Assembly: GCA_021800745.1 (NCBI GenBank)
Contig: JAJYYS010000068.1
Location: forward strand, 1 to 8,269
Reading direction: 5' to 3'
DNA: 8,269 nucleotides
Source of the DNA: a bacterium
GTDB lineage: Bacteria > SZUA-79 > Acidulodesulfobacterales > Acidulodesulfobacteraceae
Under the pieces are notes generated by a model. It searched no databases, had not been told where the DNA came from, and saw nothing but the letters and a program-made list of their open reading frames with translations. Numbering within the stretch: the stretch's first letter is position 1; each line of letters begins with the position of its first letter. Of this stretch, positions 1 to 5,342 are shown piece by piece. The translations under genes were made by a program, and so were the position numbers.

Positions 1-801
1 ATGATTATGTATGCTCTCGAAGTTTTCCGCTTCCACCCTGAACCATTTAATATTTTTATTCTTTTTGAGTATTCCCGCCACGCATCTTGCCACATCCTCG
101 ACAAACATAGGATTTTCATAAGCATGCTCGGTCAAAAACCTCTCGTCTTCCCTCTTTAACAGCGAATAAATGGGGGAACTTGCGCACGATTCCACATCGG
201 CTATTATATCCTCGAACCATATCAGTTTATCGAACTCTAGCGAAACCGAAACAATGCCTCTCTGGTTATGCGCGCCGTATTTAGATATTTCTTTAGAACA
301 CGGACAGAGAGTGTTTATCGGCACTTTGACGCCGATTATTATTACGCTTTCGTCATCGGAGCGGGTGTTTGCATAATCTAGATTCCTGCTTTCAGAGGAA
401 TGACGATGATTTTTACTCTTAATCGTTCCGTTATAATAGCAGATATACTCCATCAGGCTTTTTTTCCCGCTGACGGGAGCGGTTTTTTCTATAAAATACG
501 GAAATTCAATTTCGACAGATGCGGAACCGGCATTTAAAACTTTTTTTATTTTTCTTAAAATATCTGGAAAATTAATTATGCTTATTTCGCCCCTGTGTTC
601 GTTTAAAACCTCTAAGAAGCGGCTCATATGCGTTCCTTTGAAATAATGCGGAAGGTCCACGTACATATTTATGTCTGCCACGGTATGCTGGAATGATTTT
701 GCTTTATCTAGAACCGATATAGGATAATGCAGGTTTTTTATGCCGACTTTATCTATTGCTATGCCTCTTTTATCCTTTGAATTTTGAACGTCTTTCAACA
801 T
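1..801 (-). CDS. folE2: GTP cyclohydrolase IB (FolE2/MptA family), 3' end cut by the window edge
   Basis: Cytoplasmic enzyme converting GTP to 7,8-dihydroneopterin triphosphate, the first step of tetrahydrofolate (and queuosine) synthesis. The type IB family replaces zinc-dependent FolE and is known to use other metals. The 267 visible residues start MLKDVQNSKDKRGIAID, the usual FolE2 opening, which supports this ATG although no Shine-Dalgarno precedes it. Family blocks in order: QHTVADI (38-44), KGTHMSRF (55-62), FPYFIEKTAPVSG (100-112), LCPCSKEISKYGAHNQRG (165-182), LLKREDERFLTEHAYENP (214-231), FVEDVARC (233-240) and NFESIHNH (260-267). Metal ligands are probably Cys166, His178 and Glu235; their spacing matches the Cys/His/Glu set I recall from the Neisseria enzyme. 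Only about 10 or more C-terminal residues should be missing. Odd feature: residues about 129-151 are a hydrophilic insertion between two conserved blocks, overlapping a palindromic repeat. It is transcribed after the pilQ terminator, so probably as its own unit. Confidence 0.95.
   Translation of the reverse strand, partial: MLKDVQNSKDKRGIAIDKVGIKNLHYPISVLDKAKSFQHTVADINMYVDLPHYFKGTHMSRFLEVLNEHRGEISIINFPDILRKIKKVLNAGSASVEIEFPYFIEKTAPVSGKKSLMEYICYYNGTIKSKNHRHSSESRNLDYANTRSDDESVIIIGVKVPINTLCPCSKEISKYGAHNQRGIVSVSLEFDKLIWFEDIIADVESCASSPIYSLLKREDERFLTEHAYENPMFVEDVARCVAGILKKNKNIKWFRVEAENFESIHNH
377..405. repeat. REP-like palindromic repeat embedded in frame in folE2
   Basis: On the minus strand this reads CGTCATTCCTCTGAAAGCAG followed by GAATCTAGA. 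The outer arms ATTCCT and AGGAAT are complementary around a GAAAG-type centre. The sequence closely resembles the dispersed palindromic elements (cgtcattccNNcgaaagNNggaatc) common between genes in many proteobacterial genomes. Here it is translated as RHSSESRNLD, about residues 133-142 of FolE2, in the segment between the SLMEY and VPINTLCPCS blocks where the family normally has only a short strand and loop. The reading frame stays open on both sides. What is seen is the palindrome and the extra residues; membership of a repeat family is recognition from memory. Only one copy is visible in this window. Confidence 0.6.
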
Positions 802-850
802 TGGTTAATTTTATCAAAAAAACATAATAAAAAAAAGGCTAAAATAACGG

Positions 851-887
851 AAAAAGGTGTCAGAATTCAATTCTGACACCTTTTTTT
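851..887 (-). terminator. Rho-independent terminator after pilQ, symmetric and possibly bidirectional
   Basis: A perfect inverted repeat: AAAAAGGTGTCAGAATT, a single central base at 868, then its exact reverse complement, giving a 17-bp stem. The core GGTGTCAG/CTGACACC is GC-containing and is flanked by A5 on the left and T7 on the right, so both strands end in a U-tract. It lies 41 bp past the pilQ stop and 49 bp before the folE2 start, so it should end the pilMNOPQ transcript and insulate folE2. The almost complete symmetry is more than a terminator needs, so it may be a dispersed palindromic element serving as one. Confidence 0.8.
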
Positions 888-927
888 ATACATTCCTTTT
901 TTCTAATAAATATTTATCTCTCAATAT

Positions 928-2307
928 TTAGCTGTTTATTATTCTAGGCGTAATAAATATCATAAGCTCGTCCTTGGAGTAACTTATATTTTGCGATTTA
1001 AAAAGCCAGCCAAGAAGAGGAATGCTCATAAGTCCCGGAATTCCGTTATTAGTAACGGTTTTGCTCATCTGATAAACTCCGCCTATAACTACCGTCTGTC
1101 CGTTTTTAATTATAACGGTGGAATTGGCGCTTTCCGTGTCAAGCGTAGCCTGGGCGCCGGAAACGGGTGGAGCAACCGTATTATTGGACGAGTTTATAAC
1201 GAGTTTTACGTTTCCGTTTGCCATGATATGAGGAGTGATCTGAAGCGAAATCTGCGCGGTAATAGCCTGCGGAGCGGCTGTAGCTCCGACTCCGGCTACG
1301 CCGGGCAGGTAAAGCGTCTGACCTTTTTCTATAGTTGCGGTCTGGTTATTAAGAACGACTACTTTAGGCGAAGCAATGGATTTTGCTTTAGACAAACTTT
1401 CCAGCGCCTGAAGCGTAGCGTTTATACTGGCATAAGAGTTTAATATTCCTACCGTAAAAGTTCCTGGCGACGGCTGAGTCGTAAGCGTCGGACTAAGTCC
1501 CGGACCCGAAGGAGCTCCGGTAGTTTCTCCGCTGAAATAATTAGGCGATACAGCGGCGTTTGAAGAAGTCGGGGCCGAGCCTAGATAGCTGCCGTTCCAG
1601 TTTATGCCAAGCTGGTTGGAATAGTTTTTGCTGACCTCGACCATTTTTGCGACAATCTCGACTTCAGGCGTTCTTTTATCAAGCATTTTCACTAGTTTTA
1701 CCGCTTTTGCGACATGATTAGGAATATCCGTAATAAGCAAAGAGTGGAGGGATTTATCGTAAATAACCCTGCCCTGAGAACTTAAGACCGATTTCACTTT
1801 TGCCATAAGACCGCTTGCCGAAACATAGTTAACCGGAACGAGCCTCGTTACTTTATGCTCCGAAATCGCTCTTGCTTTTTTCTCGGCGGAAACCACGGAC
1901 GCAATCGTTCCGGTAGAGTTTATGTAATATATCCCGTCTTTTTTAACCATTCCGAGACTGTATGCTTCGAGTATAAGAGATAAAATATTTTTAAGGGGAA
2001 CTCTTTTCATTTTCATCGTAACGGTTCCCTTTACGTCGGAACCTATCAAGACATTCATATCGGAAACTTTTGCAATCATTCTTATAACATCGACTACGCT
2101 TGCATTCTGAAAATCGAAGCTGACCCTCATATCCTTAGGGTCTAAGAAGAATTTTTTAACGGTTTGTGGAGAACTGCCAGCCGGCGCGGCAACCGCCGTT
2201 CCGCTCACTCCGCCCTGTCCGGCATATACAAGTGCCGCACCGTATATAACATATATAAATACCCCGAATGCAAACAAAACCGTTAAAAAGAATGTTCGCT
2301 TTTTCAT
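928..2307 (-). CDS. pilQ: Type IV pilus secretin PilQ, short form
   Basis: Forms the multimeric outer-membrane channel through which the pilus passes. 459 aa. A basic, hydrophobic N-terminus (MKKRTFFLTVLFAFGVFIYV) ends near VYAGQ (27-31), consistent with a Sec signal peptide. Next come an STN/N0-like domain (about 60-130, VSFDFQNASVVDVIRMIAKV), a secretin short/N1 domain (about 150-212, ending LLITDIPNHV and LVKMLDKRTPEVEI), and the secretin barrel domain (about 215-457) with the closing signature VVIGGVYQ, IPGLMSIPLLGWLF, ELMIFITPRII. Residues 240-283 are a Ser/Thr/Pro/Gly-rich loop. It is much shorter than the roughly 700-900 aa PilQ of Pseudomonas or Myxococcus because there are no AMIN domains before N0. 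A GAGG ribosome site lies 7 nt before the ATG. It is last in pilMNOPQ. A GspD-like secretin is possible by sequence alone, but the gene context decides for PilQ. Confidence 0.93.
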   Translation of the reverse strand: MKKRTFFLTVLFAFGVFIYVIYGAALVYAGQGGVSGTAVAAPAGSSPQTVKKFFLDPKDMRVSFDFQNASVVDVIRMIAKVSDMNVLIGSDVKGTVTMKMKRVPLKNILSLILEAYSLGMVKKDGIYYINSTGTIASVVSAEKKARAISEHKVTRLVPVNYVSASGLMAKVKSVLSSQGRVIYDKSLHSLLITDIPNHVAKAVKLVKMLDKRTPEVEIVAKMVEVSKNYSNQLGINWNGSYLGSAPTSSNAAVSPNYFSGETTGAPSGPGLSPTLTTQPSPGTFTVGILNSYASINATLQALESLSKAKSIASPKVVVLNNQTATIEKGQTLYLPGVAGVGATAAPQAITAQISLQITPHIMANGNVKLVINSSNNTVAPPVSGAQATLDTESANSTVIIKNGQTVVIGGVYQMSKTVTNNGIPGLMSIPLLGWLFKSQNISYSKDELMIFITPRIINS

Positions 2308-2331
2308 ATTATTTTCCTCGTTTTAATTATT

Positions 2332-2361
2332 ATAATACAACATCTTGTTCTTATCCTGCAA
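2332..2361 (-). promoter_or_regulatory. Weak candidate internal promoter before pilQ
   Basis: The 58-bp pilP-pilQ gap is the widest in the operon. On the minus strand it contains TTGCAG, an 18-bp spacer and TATTAT, followed by the GAGG ribosome site of pilQ. The -10 element is good (5 of 6) but the -35 element is poor (3 of 6), and such matches are common in AT-rich DNA. It could give extra pilQ expression. No terminator is seen in the gap, so read-through from pilM remains the default. Confidence 0.22.
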
Positions 2362-2365
2362 TTAT

Positions 2366-2848
2366 TTATTTTAATCCCATAACGACGTTTATCGAGCGCA
2401 TTTGTCCGAGAATATTATATGTCCTTTCGACCAAATTTACCTCGCTTCCGTTTATTGAAACCACCCTCGCCCTGTTTACGCCGACTAACGAACCTACGGT
2501 GATTATATACGACCTGTTATCCGGAGTTTGCAGCATCGCAAAATATTTTCCCCTCCTGTTCATAATGCCAACTACCCTTAGCGACGAAATGCCGTATTGC
2601 AGAAGGGGCAGTTCGCCGGCCTTGAACGACGTAACGTGTTTTTGGGTATATAAAAACGTCTGGAACGGGTCTCTCTTTAAATAATAAGGATATGCGGCGC
2701 CGGTTTTGCCGGCAGCATTAGCCGCGCTGTTGTTACTGCCGTTTTTACTAGTTCCGGCAAAACATAACGGACTTTTAAAAACTAAAAAAACTGTAAAAAC
2801 TATTAAGGCCGCTAATACCGATTTTCCAATTGTTATTTTTATAACCAT
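2366..2848 (-). CDS. pilP: Type IV pilus assembly protein PilP
   Basis: Inner-membrane-associated periplasmic protein linking the PilN/PilO complex to the N0 region of the PilQ secretin. I chose the ATG at 2848 (160 aa, MVIKITIGKS). It has AAGAGG six bases upstream, and the N-terminus then opens directly into a hydrophobic segment (residues 8-25). A TTG at 2881 would add 11 residues but has no comparable support. After a Gly/Ala/Ser/Asn-rich linker (32-52) come the family hallmarks: LKRDPFQTFL (57-66), LPLLQYGISSLRVVGIM (80-96), and the small beta domain with YIITVGSLVGVNRARVVSI (114-132) and VNLVER (137-142). Oddity: Cys29 sits in SPLC, which is a poor lipobox (Leu at -1), although many PilP proteins are lipoproteins. 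Anchoring may be by the N-terminal helix, or the protein may be released after CFA. The stop is 58 nt before pilQ. Confidence 0.88.
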   Translation of the reverse strand: MVIKITIGKSVLAALIVFTVFLVFKSPLCFAGTSKNGSNNSAANAAGKTGAAYPYYLKRDPFQTFLYTQKHVTSFKAGELPLLQYGISSLRVVGIMNRRGKYFAMLQTPDNRSYIITVGSLVGVNRARVVSINGSEVNLVERTYNILGQMRSINVVMGLK

Positions 2849-2854
2849 TTCATA

Positions 2855-2860
2855 CCTCTT
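2855..2860 (-). promoter_or_regulatory. Ribosome binding site that sets the pilP start
   Basis: AAGAGG on the minus strand, six bases before the ATG at 2848. No similar site precedes the in-frame TTG at 2881, so this favours the 160-aa form over the 171-aa form. Confidence 0.65.
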
Positions 2861-2897
2861 ATTCTTATTCCCGCAAATCAAAGTTTCACGTCGTTTC

Positions 2898-3524
2898 TCA
2901 CGGTTTTTTAACCGCAGCCGCCTTCACGGCGGTTTTAACCGGAGGCTTAGCAGGAGGAGCTCCTATGAAAGAATAAGCCGTTCCGTTAAAAGAAACCGAA
3001 ACCTTATGTCCCTTGGAAGCCCTTGTAATAGCAACGTTATGCACGTCAACTATTCTTTTCATAACCGCAAGCTTATAAAAAAACTTATAGACGTTATAAA
3101 AATCTCCGCTTATATTCATAGAAAACGGGACCGTTTCGTAAAAACCTTTGGCGGCGCCCTTTTCAGGCTTAAACATTTTCAGATTAAGATTAAGGGCTTT
3201 TTCATAGTTTGAAATTTTCATCAAAAGCTGGGGTATGTTCTTCTTCGACGGAAGTTCCGAAAGAAGCCCCGCAAATTCTTTATTAAGTTTATTATACTGC
3301 TTTAATAACGCGGGATAGCTTCTGACCGTCGCTAAGTATGAATTATATTTTGCGGTTATCCCGCTTAGTTCCGTCTGTTTTTGCAAGGCTTTAGCCCGCA
3401 GTCCCGAATAGACGAAATAATAGTATATCCCCATTATCGCTATAAATAAAATAATGCTTATAAACGTTCCGAGAACCGCCGGATTGCCGAAATTTATTTT
3501 AGATCTAATCGATTTAATATCCAT
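2898..3524 (-). CDS. pilO: Type IV pilus inner-membrane alignment protein PilO
   Basis: Bitopic inner-membrane protein that dimerises with PilN and binds PilP in the periplasm. 208 aa. It has a short cytoplasmic N-terminus (MDIKSIRSKINFGN), one transmembrane helix (about 18-38), a coiled-coil stretch (about 42-90) and a ferredoxin-like domain (about 95-188). That domain has the typical ELPSKKNIPQLLMKIS (90-105), FKPEKG (118-123), YETVPFSMNISGDFYNVYKFF (129-149) and RIVDVHNV (157-164) segments. The last 20 residues form a Pro/Ala/Lys-rich tail (APPAKPPVKTAVKAAAVKKP), an unusual but probably flexible extension. The ATG is 14 bp after the pilN stop, with a moderate AGGGCGG ribosome site that begins in that stop codon. 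Length is normal for the family. Confidence 0.9.
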   Translation of the reverse strand: MDIKSIRSKINFGNPAVLGTFISIILFIAIMGIYYYFVYSGLRAKALQKQTELSGITAKYNSYLATVRSYPALLKQYNKLNKEFAGLLSELPSKKNIPQLLMKISNYEKALNLNLKMFKPEKGAAKGFYETVPFSMNISGDFYNVYKFFYKLAVMKRIVDVHNVAITRASKGHKVSVSFNGTAYSFIGAPPAKPPVKTAVKAAAVKKP

Positions 3525-3538
3525 TCTATTGCGCCGCC

Positions 3539-4096
3539 CTATCTTTTCCCTTTTACATTCATAGTTAAAGCAAAACTTTGAAGCCTTAAACCCTGTTTTT
3601 TGACTTCCGAAGTCTGGAGCAGGCTAACATCTCCGAAAAAGCCGGTTTGGCTCAAATTGTTCATAAATATCGATTCCACCTGTCCGTCCAAAGCTATTCC
3701 CGTAACGGAAAGCAAGCCTTTATTAGATTTTAAAGAATCAATCCATGCAAATCTCGGAATTGCCGCCGTAATATAGTAAATATATCCTATGGGACCCATC
3801 TGCTCTTTTTTTAGAGTTTTTATGGCATTAATCTTCTCGAGAATTTGCGATTCTTTTGCTTTCAAAGAGTTTGCTTCTCTTACCTTAGGCATTAGCATTG
3901 CGGTTTTTTCGTTATAGGTCTTTATGCTTTGGTTTAAGCCGCCGATTTTATTATCAATGGAATACTGAAGAAAGAAGACCGCTATGGCGGCAAGAACTGC
4001 CGGAACTATCAAAAAAATCAGCATATTCCGCAGACTGCCGGTTTCTATTCTTATTTTTATCTTTTTGGGTTTTTTATTTAAATTAATCTTAATCAA
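3539..4096 (-). CDS. pilN: Type IV pilus inner-membrane alignment protein PilN
   Basis: Bitopic partner of PilO whose cytoplasmic N-terminal peptide docks onto PilM. 185 aa. Order: a basic N-terminus MIKINLNKKPKKIKIRIETG (1-20), one transmembrane helix (about 25-45), a coiled coil (about 50-98, IGGLNQSIKTYNEKTAMLMP onward), and a small fold with PIGYIYYITAAIPRFAWIDSL (102-122) and LSVTGIALDGQVESIFMNNL (129-148), all typical of PilN. The start is TTG, one base after the pilM stop, supported by AAGGGGAG nine bases upstream. The next ATG would be residue 25, inside the membrane segment. Oddity: the PilM-docking motif usually written INLLP is INLNK here, with Pro three residues later than usual. 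Confidence 0.9.
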   Translation of the reverse strand: MIKINLNKKPKKIKIRIETGSLRNMLIFLIVPAVLAAIAVFFLQYSIDNKIGGLNQSIKTYNEKTAMLMPKVREANSLKAKESQILEKINAIKTLKKEQMGPIGYIYYITAAIPRFAWIDSLKSNKGLLSVTGIALDGQVESIFMNNLSQTGFFGDVSLLQTSEVKKQGLRLQSFALTMNVKGKR

Positions 4097-4097
4097 T

Positions 4098-5150
4098 TTA
4101 ATCTACTCCCCTTAATGCCAATCCGACCGCTACGGCAAAAAAATGGCTCTTATCGTCCGCTATATCTTGTTTGAACAGCAAATTTCTAAAAGGATTTATA
4201 TTAACCGCCGGAATATTTGTTTTTGATTCTATATCCTCCAAAATACCCTGTAATTTGCTTGAACCCCCGGTCAGATAAACTTTTTTGGGATACTGCTTGT
4301 CGTTGTTTGCGGCAAAATAATCTATCGTTCTTTGAATTTCCGACGTTATCCTCGACAGTATCATATCGAGGTATATAGAGTAATCGGATTTAAAATCTTC
4401 GCCCCTGCCGCCAAAATTGCCGATTTTTATATTTTCAGCTTCGTTAAGGTCAATCTGAAATTTTTTTGCTATTTCTTCCGTAATATTCATCCCGCCTATA
4501 GGTATATCTCTTCTGAATAAATTTATACCCTTCTGAAGCACATGGACGTTCGTTTCCGACGCCCCTATTTTTACTATTGCCGTCAATTCGTCGAATTCTT
4601 CCGGATAATTAAAATTAAACATATTTTCCAGCGCTATGCAATCGACGTCCACTATTGCGGGATTCAATCCGCATTGATGAATAAAATCCATCTGATTCTC
4701 GATAATATCTTTTTTTCCCGCAACTATCATAATCAGATTGCTGCCGGCATCGTTAGGAGAATCGCCCAAAACGATGTAATCCAGAAATACCTCGTTAATA
4801 TCGTAAGTAATATATCTTTGCGCCTCGTAATATATCGAAGAATCAAGCTCGTTAGGCTTCATTTTAGGCATTTCTATGGTTTTTATTATAACATGTTTAC
4901 AAGGTATTCCTATGGCGACTTTTTTTTCGCCTATGCCAAGTTTGGAAAAAGAGCTTTTAAGATAGGAGGCGGCCGAAGCGGGGTCGTTTACAGTGCCGCC
5001 GCCGACGGCGCCGGCAGGCAGGTCTATTACGTCAAGAGCATCGATATAATATTTGCGTCCAGACTTGGACAATTCGAGAACTTTAAGCGAGTTAGAGCCT
5101 ATATCGACTCCGACGCCGGTTTTCGAACCAATGCCTAATTTTAAAGCCAT
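4098..5150 (-). CDS. pilM: Type IV pilus assembly ATPase-fold protein PilM
   Basis: Cytoplasmic FtsA/actin-like protein that binds ATP and the N-terminal tail of PilN, coupling the motor side to the periplasmic alignment complex. 350 aa, normal length. Phosphate-1 loop GVDIGSNSLKVLEL (14-27); PilM-typical EAQRYITYDINEVFLDYIVL (109-128); phosphate-2 region AIVKIGASETNVHVL (191-205); RRDIPIGGMNITEEIAKKF (213-231); adenosine-binding loop VYLTGGSSKLQGI (291-303); and the C-terminal NPFRNL with VAVGLALRG (319-348). All nucleotide-contact motifs look intact. First gene of pilMNOPQ, one base before pilN. The ATG at 5150 has only a weak GGGG ribosome site five bases upstream. Confidence 0.95.
   Translation of the reverse strand: MALKLGIGSKTGVGVDIGSNSLKVLELSKSGRKYYIDALDVIDLPAGAVGGGTVNDPASAASYLKSSFSKLGIGEKKVAIGIPCKHVIIKTIEMPKMKPNELDSSIYYEAQRYITYDINEVFLDYIVLGDSPNDAGSNLIMIVAGKKDIIENQMDFIHQCGLNPAIVDVDCIALENMFNFNYPEEFDELTAIVKIGASETNVHVLQKGINLFRRDIPIGGMNITEEIAKKFQIDLNEAENIKIGNFGGRGEDFKSDYSIYLDMILSRITSEIQRTIDYFAANNDKQYPKKVYLTGGSSKLQGILEDIESKTNIPAVNINPFRNLLFKQDIADDKSHFFAVAVGLALRGVD
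4106..4113 (-). promoter_or_regulatory. Ribosome binding site deciding the TTG start of pilN
   Basis: AAGGGGAG on the minus strand lies inside the last codons of pilM, nine bases before the TTG at 4096. A strong site at good spacing supports use of the rare start codon and suggests pilM-pilN translational coupling. Confidence 0.7.
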
Positions 5151-5208
5151 ATTAGCCCCGTAGAGAATTATACGTATATAGTATATATCGGCTTTTTAAG
5201 AGCCTGCT

Positions 5209-5224
5209 TTAATAATATTATTAA
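5209..5224. repeat. Perfect 16-bp palindrome at the pilM transcription start region
   Basis: TTAATAATATTATTAA is perfectly self-complementary. It touches the proposed pilM -10 element and covers where transcription would begin, so it could be an operator for a dimeric regulator. It is made only of A and T, so chance occurrence in this AT-rich intergenic DNA is a real alternative. Confidence 0.35.
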
Positions 5225-5251
5225 GATAACCTCAATTAAATTGAAAGTCAA
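5223..5251 (-). promoter_or_regulatory. Sigma70-like promoter of pilMNOPQ
   Basis: On the minus strand: TTGACT, a 17-bp spacer and TATCTT (five and four of six consensus bases, with ideal spacing). Transcription would start near 5216, leaving a leader of about 65 nt before pilM. The spacer contains a second palindrome, TCAATT-A-AATTGA at 5232-5244. No sigma54 (GG/GC) motif is seen, although some pilus genes use one. Confidence 0.55.
5232..5244. repeat. 13-bp inverted repeat in the pilM promoter spacer
   Basis: TCAATT and AATTGA surround a central A, falling entirely between the proposed -35 and -10 elements of pilM. The position would suit a repressor site. The evidence is symmetry and location only. 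Confidence 0.3.
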
Positions 5252-5291
5252 GTTTTTTATTATTTTTTATAAAAATTATAATCTTTTTGGT

Positions 5292-5319
5292 TTGATTTTA
5301 AATTCAAAAATCGTATAAT
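5292..5319 (+). promoter_or_regulatory. Sigma70-like promoter of the GT39 glycosyltransferase gene
   Basis: TTGATT (four of six), a 16-bp spacer and a perfect TATAAT. Transcription would begin around 5326, only about 17 nt before the ATG at 5343. The leader is A-rich and has no Shine-Dalgarno sequence. It is divergent from the pilM promoter, with the two -35 elements about 40 bp apart. Confidence 0.6.
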
Positions 5320-5342
5320 GTTTCTAAAAAAAATTATAAATT

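Noticed and set aside
991..1443. Open plus-strand frame of 150 codons opposite pilQ
   Set aside because: It is antisense to a strongly supported secretin domain, rich in Arg/Ser/Asn from complementing conserved codons, and has no recognisable family or ribosome site.
2901..2931. Two small hairpins (CGGTT-TTTT-AACCG and CCGCC-TTCAC-GGCGG) at the end of pilO
   Set aside because: They lie inside the Ala/Lys/Pro-coding tail, have no following U-tract in the transcribed direction, and pilP follows immediately, so they are not a terminator.
4542..5138. Open plus-strand frame of 198 codons opposite pilM
   Set aside because: It lies wholly within pilM on the other strand. Its Arg/Tyr/Phe-rich composition is typical of a shadow frame, and pilM motifs are intact throughout.
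5177..5192. ATATA-rich repeat in the pilM leader as a regulatory element
   Set aside because: TATATA-type symmetry is expected often in AT-rich intergenic sequence, and there is no second supporting signal.
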